From the NCBI GenBank assembly GCA_913051905.1, contig CAJXBY010000090.1:1-10033 (forward strand): a stretch of DNA of 10,033 nt, read 5' to 3'. Under the pieces are notes generated by a model. It saw only the letters and a program-made list of their open reading frames with translations. It was not told where the DNA came from and searched no databases. Within the stretch, counting starts at the first letter, position 1. Each line of letters opens with the position of its first letter. Position numbers and translations under genes: made by a program. Of the stretch, positions 6,366 through 10,033 are shown in pieces. Origin of the DNA: an uncultured Gammaproteobacteria bacterium. GTDB taxonomy: Bacteria > Pseudomonadota > Gammaproteobacteria > Arenicellales > UBA868.

Positions 6366-6635
6366 CTAATTGGACAACATGGTGACCTCGGTGGACTCGA
6401 GAATATGCCCCGACTCAGCTACCTTTTCGCCGGCTTCTGCAAAAAACTTGTCCATCGCCTCTTTTGAAGGCACATGACAGAGAACAAAACAGGTTTGCGG
6501 GTCATCTTCTGTTTTGCCGTGAAAAAGTTCAATGATGCCTGCACTCCGTGCCATGGGCTGTGCAGAATAGAATGCCTGCTCCCACTCACTGAAGTCATTG
6601 CTGATCTTAAACTTGATTAATGCGTACGATGCCAT
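6366..6635 (-). CDS. Small DUF3764-like protein, probable dimeric alpha/beta-barrel fold
   Basis: An 89-residue protein of unknown function. The opening ASYALIKFKISNDFSEWEQAF, then MARSAGIIELFHG, DDPQTCFVLCHVPSKEAMDKFF and a final SGHILESTEV, resembles my memory of the DUF3764 family, which I expect to adopt a ferredoxin-like dimeric alpha/beta barrel; this is recall, not a search. There is no signal peptide or membrane span, so it should be cytoplasmic. The start at 6635 is supported by AAGGGAG seven bases upstream, and a reasonable sigma-70 promoter lies at 6686-6715. It converges on the second SDR and has no same-strand neighbour close by, so it is probably transcribed alone. Confidence 0.75.
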   Translation of the reverse strand: MASYALIKFKISNDFSEWEQAFYSAQPMARSAGIIELFHGKTEDDPQTCFVLCHVPSKEAMDKFFAEAGEKVAESGHILESTEVTMLSN

Positions 6636-6685
6636 GTTTATTCTCCCTTATCCTGTGTATGCTTGAAAAAAATTAGAAGAATTGC

Positions 6686-6715
6686 AGTATAGAAGTTGAT
6701 AACTTACCCAAGCAA
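6686..6715 (-). promoter_or_regulatory. Candidate sigma-70 promoter for the DUF3764-like gene
   Basis: On the minus strand TTGCTT (6710-6715) and TATACT (6686-6691) are separated by 18 bases. Transcription would begin near 6679, giving a leader of about 43 bases that includes the AAGGGAG ribosome binding site. This is the best promoter-like pair seen in the window. Confidence 0.45.
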
Positions 6716-6830
6716 GTGAGTTAGAAGTTCAAACAATTTGAATCTTTAGCGATATCTGTTAACTGAACTCGAGAAACAAAACCCTTAGCCAACTTAATCC
6801 ATCTCAAGCAGAGTAAGTCGAATTCGCAGT

Positions 6831-7016
6831 ATGAAACATCTATTTGCCTTCTTATTGTCTCTGGTTTTGATAACTGCCTGTAGTGACTCGGAAAAGGCGT
6901 CGGTCGATGATACGCATGCGTGGAAAACCCAGACGGACGCTCACAAAAAAGCCAAAGAGGTGGAACAATTGCTTCAGGATTCCACCACCAACAGGATGCA
7001 AACGATAAAGGATTGA
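6831..7016 (+). CDS. Small lipoprotein with lipobox
   Basis: A 61-residue protein with a lipoprotein signal: MKHLFAFLLSLVLI then the lipobox ITAC with Cys17, where signal peptidase II would cut and lipid would be attached. The mature part, about 45 residues, is polar and lysine/glutamate rich (CSDSEKASVDDTHAWK, then AHKKAKEVEQLLQDS), likely helical with coiled-coil tendency, and ends MQTIKD. Asp/Ser after the Cys make either membrane possible: Ser at +2 favours the outer membrane under the E. coli rule. Similar tiny lipoproteins with a KAKEVEQ-type helix occur in gammaproteobacteria, as I recall; their role is unknown. No strong Shine-Dalgarno is visible. It stands alone between the DUF3764-like gene and the secreted protein. 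Confidence 0.72.
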   Translation: MKHLFAFLLSLVLITACSDSEKASVDDTHAWKTQTDAHKKAKEVEQLLQDSTTNRMQTIKD

Positions 7017-7196
7017 CAATCAAAGCAACTGAAGGGGCCACCCTACACCGCTTGTGATACTTGGCCACTTTCCTTTTTATATTGTGATGGGGGTCACAAA
7101 GGCCGGTATTGGTCTGATCGACATGACCGGAGAGAAATGCTAGGTTTGTCCGGTAGCGACGCGAGCCACCTATCTCTTCCAAGAGGAGCATCACCG

Positions 7197-8660
7197 GTGC
7201 AAAACAGTCTACAAAGACTCTTCATCACAAGTCAGATCGCAGTACTGACCGTATTGGTGGGTTTATCGAGTACTGTCCAGGCGGTTGCACCGGCCAATGC
7301 GGTGCTGGAGGTAGAGGTATCGGTGACGATTGGGGGAGCGGTATTAGAACAAGAAAGCCCCTCTTTTTCTGGTGTCAAGGTCAACTTGATTCCGAGTGAG
7401 CCAACCGTAACGGGCACGGGGGCGGCGGCCTTTGAAGGGGATTCGGCCACTCTGACCTATACGATAACGACCACTGCCAATGGTTTTGATACCTATACCC
7501 TGACACCCGCGTTAGGGACGCTAGACGGTGTAACGGGCACGCCCTCACTGGCCCTGTCCCAAAATTCAGTTGGACTGGGTGCAACCGCGGTTTTGAGTGT
7601 TGCCGGTGCTGAGGTCACTGTGCCATTTGATGGTAATGCCGACAATGCCATTAACGGCATCGTGCCGGGGCAAAATGTGTTGATTGGTGGGCAGGCACTT
7701 ACCGTGGTTGGCATTACGGACACTGCAGAAACTTCCAAGATTCAGCTTTCAGGGCCCCTGGGTTCAACGCCCCAGGGAACGTTGATTGCCGAATCTCGCT
7801 CTGTGACTGTGACGATTGCTGATGTGGGGAGTTTGGCTGACACAGCCACAGCGGGGAGTATTCCGGTGACGTTATTGGTTCGATCTGAAGCGGGTGAAAC
7901 GTCGTGGGATGGTCTGGGTGAGGCTTTGGTGATGGTTGAGGCCGTGGTTTCCGCGAGTGTTGAGCTTTATGCCCGATATCTTGATGGTCGAGTACCGACG
8001 GCATCTAGTACCGGGGGTGAGGTCTTGACTTTGACTTATCCTGTGGATGCTGGCCAGACCTACTACAAGTCGGGCAGTGTTGAACTGAGGGCAGCACCCG
8101 AGGCTACGGTTGAGTATCTGATGGTCTTTAATGCGGGCAGTGCCGAACGGGAGGATGTTGTGCTTCGGGCGAGCACCTCTTCTTTTCTGGAGTATGTGCC
8201 TGACAGTGCCAAGCTGAATAACAACGGTTTGGATGATCAACAAGGCAGCTGTGATATTGATTATTGGTGTACCGATGACAACAGTCTCGCGGTTGGCACC
8301 GTTGGAGCGAACGATACCTACTACGCCGTGTTCCAGATGAAAGTGAGCGACGGAGCAGTATCGAGTTCAGCCTCGGCCGCTTCAACAAGCTCTAGCTCAA
8401 CGTCTGTTCCCGTGGATGGCACCCCATGGGCGCAGTTATCAGAGGCCCAAAAAGAGATTACCACCCCTTGTTGGTACGTTGATTGTTTGCCATACGCCGA
8501 TGGCACGTGTTGGGTCGTGGGTGAAAACACAGCAAGCGCGATGTCACAAAACGGACTTCGGGCAAGAGCAAGTAACGGTTGGTCATTGCCAGAATTCTGT
8601 GCAATTGAAGAAAATAGTAACGCACCCATATGTGAATCAGGTCGCTGCGTAATCGATTAG
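7197..8660 (+). CDS. Secreted modular surface protein: Ig/DUF11-like regions, Ser/Ala linker, Cys-rich C-terminus
   Basis: I do not recognise a named family. From the GTG at 7197, preceded by AAGAGGAG eight bases upstream, the 487-residue protein has a signal peptide (QRLFITSQIAVLTVLVGLSS) with a likely cut after TVQA, residue 29. A beta-rich part rich in Thr, Gly and Val follows to about residue 270, including FDGNADNAINGIVPG. Around 300-345, VEYLMVFNAGSAEREDVVLR then FLEYVPDSAKLN resembles a DUF11/Ig-like repeat of surface proteins. A Ser/Ala linker lies near 390-402. All eight cysteines fall in the last third (about residues 352, 358, 425, 430, 438, 468, 479 and 484), allowing four disulfides. 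No sortase, autotransporter or membrane anchor is visible. An ATG at 7137 would put the signal peptide inside. An adhesin or binding role is only a guess. Confidence 0.75.
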   Translation: MQNSLQRLFITSQIAVLTVLVGLSSTVQAVAPANAVLEVEVSVTIGGAVLEQESPSFSGVKVNLIPSEPTVTGTGAAAFEGDSATLTYTITTTANGFDTYTLTPALGTLDGVTGTPSLALSQNSVGLGATAVLSVAGAEVTVPFDGNADNAINGIVPGQNVLIGGQALTVVGITDTAETSKIQLSGPLGSTPQGTLIAESRSVTVTIADVGSLADTATAGSIPVTLLVRSEAGETSWDGLGEALVMVEAVVSASVELYARYLDGRVPTASSTGGEVLTLTYPVDAGQTYYKSGSVELRAAPEATVEYLMVFNAGSAEREDVVLRASTSSFLEYVPDSAKLNNNGLDDQQGSCDIDYWCTDDNSLAVGTVGANDTYYAVFQMKVSDGAVSSSASAASTSSSSTSVPVDGTPWAQLSEAQKEITTPCWYVDCLPYADGTCWVVGENTASAMSQNGLRARASNGWSLPEFCAIEENSNAPICESGRCVID

Positions 8661-8729
8661 GCAAAGCGATGGTCTCCCGACCTGTGTTAGGTTCAAAACA
8701 ACTTACTCAGACGATGTAATTCGCGATCC

Positions 8730-8760
8730 CCTGCTGACCGATCATCAACCGGTTGGCAGG
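8730..8760 (+). terminator. 11-bp stem-loop downstream of the secreted protein
   Basis: CCTGCTGACCG (8730-8740) and CGGTTGGCAGG (8750-8760) form an 11-bp stem with a 9-nt loop when read as plus-strand RNA, using two adjacent G-U pairs. On the opposite strand those pairs become mismatches, so the fold favours the transcript of the secreted protein gene, whose stop is 70 bases upstream. No U-tract follows, so it may stabilise the 3' end rather than terminate. Confidence 0.35.
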
Positions 8761-8885
8761 AGTATCAAGGAATCACCAGCGCCTTAAGACCTAAATTCAG
8801 TAGCTGTCAATGCTTCCATTGCCTTTGGCCCGATAGAGTCGGTCCGAAAATACAAAGTCAGCAGCATAGGCTATTCGCCCTGACC

Positions 8886-9218
8886 TCAATCCACGATGAA
8901 TAGTTTGACGCCACCCCGGGTAGACGATCGATGGGGCGAATCACCGGCATCGGAGACCTGATAACTCATCCCGGGAGTCAGTCGAAATTGTCGACCGTCT
9001 TTAAGTTCACTAATCAGTTCACCTTCTAAGACGTAGAGTACGTGTCCACGTTCACACCAGTGATCGGCGAGGTAACCGGGGGAGTATTCGACCGATCGCA
9101 CGCGCAGTTCTCCTGCGTTGAATTCGCGGGTTGTAGAAAATCCCTTCTCTCCTGGGCTGACTTGCGGTTCGATGTCTTCCCAGTTCGTCACTGTGAACGG
9201 CATAAGTGGTAATTGCAT
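8886..9218 (-). CDS. DHCW-type cupin-fold protein
   Basis: A 110-residue single-domain cupin, expected to form a small beta-barrel that binds a metal in the cytoplasm; no reaction is assigned to this family. The typical core is visible: VEYSPGYLADHWCERGHVL with His53, Cys55 and His59, then LEGEL with Glu65, DGR, LTPGMSYQVSD, His96 in SPHRSST, and the closing KLFIVD. These residues could make the metal site. It matches the annotation family called DHCW motif cupin as I recall it. The start at 9218 follows GGGGGA on the minus strand at a suitable distance; MPFTV at 9203 is a later in-frame alternative. It is divergent from the small ABM-like gene across a 233-bp spacer, with no same-strand partner nearby. 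Confidence 0.85.
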   Translation of the reverse strand: MQLPLMPFTVTNWEDIEPQVSPGEKGFSTTREFNAGELRVRSVEYSPGYLADHWCERGHVLYVLEGELISELKDGRQFRLTPGMSYQVSDAGDSPHRSSTRGGVKLFIVD

Positions 9219-9330
9219 GACTTTCCCCCGTGGACTAGCCGAGGCCGAACTCCTTTAAACAGACGATGACTAGGTTGCCTGCGGCTAAATAATAACTCGT
9301 ACTGTGCCCGATGCGGTCAGCCTCCAGACT

Positions 9331-9357
9331 GTCAAATATCGCTGCCACATATTTGAC
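9331..9357. promoter_or_regulatory. Inverted repeat with perfect 9-bp arms, candidate operator
   Basis: GTCAAATAT (9331-9339) and ATATTTGAC (9349-9357) surround a 9-base spacer in the divergent region between the cupin and the small ABM-like gene. The arms are AT-rich and centre-to-centre spacing is 18 bases, close to two helical turns, as expected for a dimeric regulator. A possible promoter lies just to its right. Confidence 0.4.
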
Positions 9358-9362
9358 GGTGA

Positions 9363-9397
9363 TCGACAGCGGGCCTTTGCCTGTACTATTCTATAAT
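9363..9397 (+). promoter_or_regulatory. Weak promoter candidate for the ABM-like gene
   Basis: TCGACA (9363-9368) and TATTCT (9387-9392) are 18 bases apart; a perfect TATAAT lies at 9392-9397 but has no -35 at proper distance. The site starts 6 bases after the inverted repeat at 9331-9357. The choice between the two -10 elements is open. Confidence 0.3.
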
Positions 9398-9451
9398 GCA
9401 AGCTAGACGTTATTAACGCTTTTAATTAGTGCAACGTAAGGGGGAGATACT

Positions 9452-9733
9452 ATGTACTACCGAATCACGACTTTTACATACGACCCGGCTAGAGAAAGTG
9501 AAGTACTTGCTCAAGCGGATTCTGTCAGAGATGGGATGAATTCAATTGACGGTCTGCAGTCCGGTTGTGCTGTACGAGTAGCTGAAGGTAAGTGTATATC
9601 TGTCGGCATCTACGATTCTGCAGAGAGCGCAGCAGCCGCACAATCTAAAATTCAAGAACTATGGAGCGGGATGGCGCCACTTATGACTTCGCCGCCAGAA
9701 CTCCAGGAAGGCCCGACCATTTGGGAACTCTAG
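9452..9733 (+). CDS. Small ABM-like (dimeric alpha/beta-barrel) protein of unknown function
   Basis: A 93-residue protein with the alternating strand-helix pattern of antibiotic-biosynthesis-monooxygenase-like ferredoxin folds: MYYRITTFTYDP (strand), ESEVLAQADSVRDGMNSIDG (helix), a GCAVRVAEGKCISVGIYDS hairpin, SAAAAQSKIQELWSGMAPLM (helix) and a short tail ending PTIWEL. Many such proteins bind or modify small aromatic or haem ligands, but no catalytic residue can be assigned. It is cytoplasmic, with no signal. AAGGGGGAG just before the ATG is a strong Shine-Dalgarno. It is divergent from the cupin gene and followed after 107 bases by tRNA-Leu, so it is probably monocistronic. Confidence 0.75.
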   Translation: MYYRITTFTYDPARESEVLAQADSVRDGMNSIDGLQSGCAVRVAEGKCISVGIYDSAESAAAAQSKIQELWSGMAPLMTSPPELQEGPTIWEL

Positions 9734-9840
9734 TTTAGATACGAAAACACCATTTTGACTTAAAGATGAACGGACAAGTAACGAGGGTGGATAAACGGGA
9801 GATTGATCTGTTTTAAGGTGTATTTAACTGTTATATCCCT

Positions 9841-9927
9841 GCCCGGGTGGCGAAACTGGTAGACGCAAGGGACTTAAAATCCCTCGGCCGCATGGCTGTG
9901 CCGGTTCGACTCCGGCCCCGGGCACCA
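9841..9927 (+). tRNA. tRNA-Leu (anticodon UAA)
   Basis: An 87-base class II tRNA. The acceptor stem GCCCGGG (9841-9847) pairs with CCCGGGC (9917-9923), followed by A73 and an encoded CCA (9925-9927). The anticodon stem AGGGA/TCCCT encloses the loop CTTAAAA, giving anticodon TAA at 9875-9877, which reads UUA and UUG. The D-loop shows GGTAGAC, the long variable arm follows the anticodon stem, and the T-arm is GCCGG-TTCGACT-CCGGC. All parts look intact. Confidence 0.97.
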
Positions 9928-9961
9928 TCATCCGTCAGTCCAACCACTGGTCCTGTAATTC

Positions 9962-10033
9962 TCAGGAAGCGAACGAGAAACCTTTATAGCCGTCTGCGAC
10001 GATTTCATCGCATTTTTTCTTGTACTTGTCGAC
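9962..10033 (-). CDS. C-terminal end of a leftward gene, possibly a flavin-containing (Baeyer-Villiger-type) monooxygenase
   Basis: Only the last 23 codons and the TGA (9962-9964 on the plus strand) are in the window; the gene continues to the right. The end reads YKKKCDEIVADGYKGFSFAS. The pattern Y-x-K-x-C-D-E-x-x-A-x-G-Y-x-G-F is, as I recall, how many cyclohexanone-monooxygenase-like flavoproteins end, but 23 residues are too few to be sure. It converges on tRNA-Leu with 34 bases between. No terminator is evident in that gap. Confidence 0.5.
   Translation of the reverse strand, partial: VDKYKKKCDEIVADGYKGFSFAS

Noticed and set aside
6721..7194. 157-codon open frame on the minus strand opposite the lipoprotein gene
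   Set aside because: Its composition is unlike a structured protein (scattered Pro, Trp, Cys and His), it has no good ribosome binding site, and it lies opposite a convincing lipobox lipoprotein and the start of the secreted protein gene.
7137..7199. ATG at 7137 as start of the secreted protein
   Set aside because: It has a GGAGA nearby, but it would place 20 polar residues before the signal peptide. The GTG at 7197 has a better-spaced AGAGGAG and gives a normal signal sequence.
1..10033. CRISPR array, insertion sequence or integrase
   Set aside because: No regularly spaced direct repeats, no terminal inverted repeats around an ORF, and no transposase- or integrase-like protein was seen.

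Overview
The window looks like chromosomal DNA of a Gram-negative proteobacterium with an oxidative, catabolic lifestyle. The grounds are a lipobox lipoprotein, Shine-Dalgarno-led genes, a tRNA-Leu with an encoded CCA, and family types common in marine and soil proteobacteria: SMP-30, phytanoyl-CoA dioxygenase (PhyH), short-chain dehydrogenases (SDRs), a reductive-dehalogenase-like protein and a DHCW-type cupin. A marine gammaproteobacterium is my guess, not a demonstrated fact. No phage, transposase, CRISPR or plasmid feature is visible.

Left part (1-4390): an SMP-30/gluconolactonase-like gene (probably cut at its 5' end) converges on a PhyH dioxygenase gene. Divergent from PhyH is a compact run: a RidA-family gene, an unlisted 27-residue single-membrane-span ORF, a reductive-dehalogenase-like double [4Fe-4S] protein overlapping it, and an EamA/DMT-type exporter. 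This run is the most unusual part of the window. It looks like a small redox operon in which the 27-residue peptide is either a tiny membrane anchor for the iron-sulfur protein or its frameshifted N-terminal anchor.

Middle (4391-6635): two classical SDR dehydrogenases face away from each other across a 405-bp spacer. The spacer holds what looks like a short secreted-peptide gene broken by one extra base. A small DUF3764-like protein converges on the second SDR behind a nested hairpin.

Right part (6636-10033): visibly more AT-rich and looser. It holds a 61-residue lipoprotein, a secreted protein of about 487 residues with Ig/DUF11-like regions, a Ser/Ala linker and a cysteine-rich C-terminus, a DHCW-type cupin, a small ABM-like protein, tRNA-Leu(UAA), and the last 23 residues of a leftward gene that may be a Baeyer-Villiger-type flavin monooxygenase. 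Several inverted repeats near gene ends and in divergent promoter regions are recorded as candidate terminators or operators.
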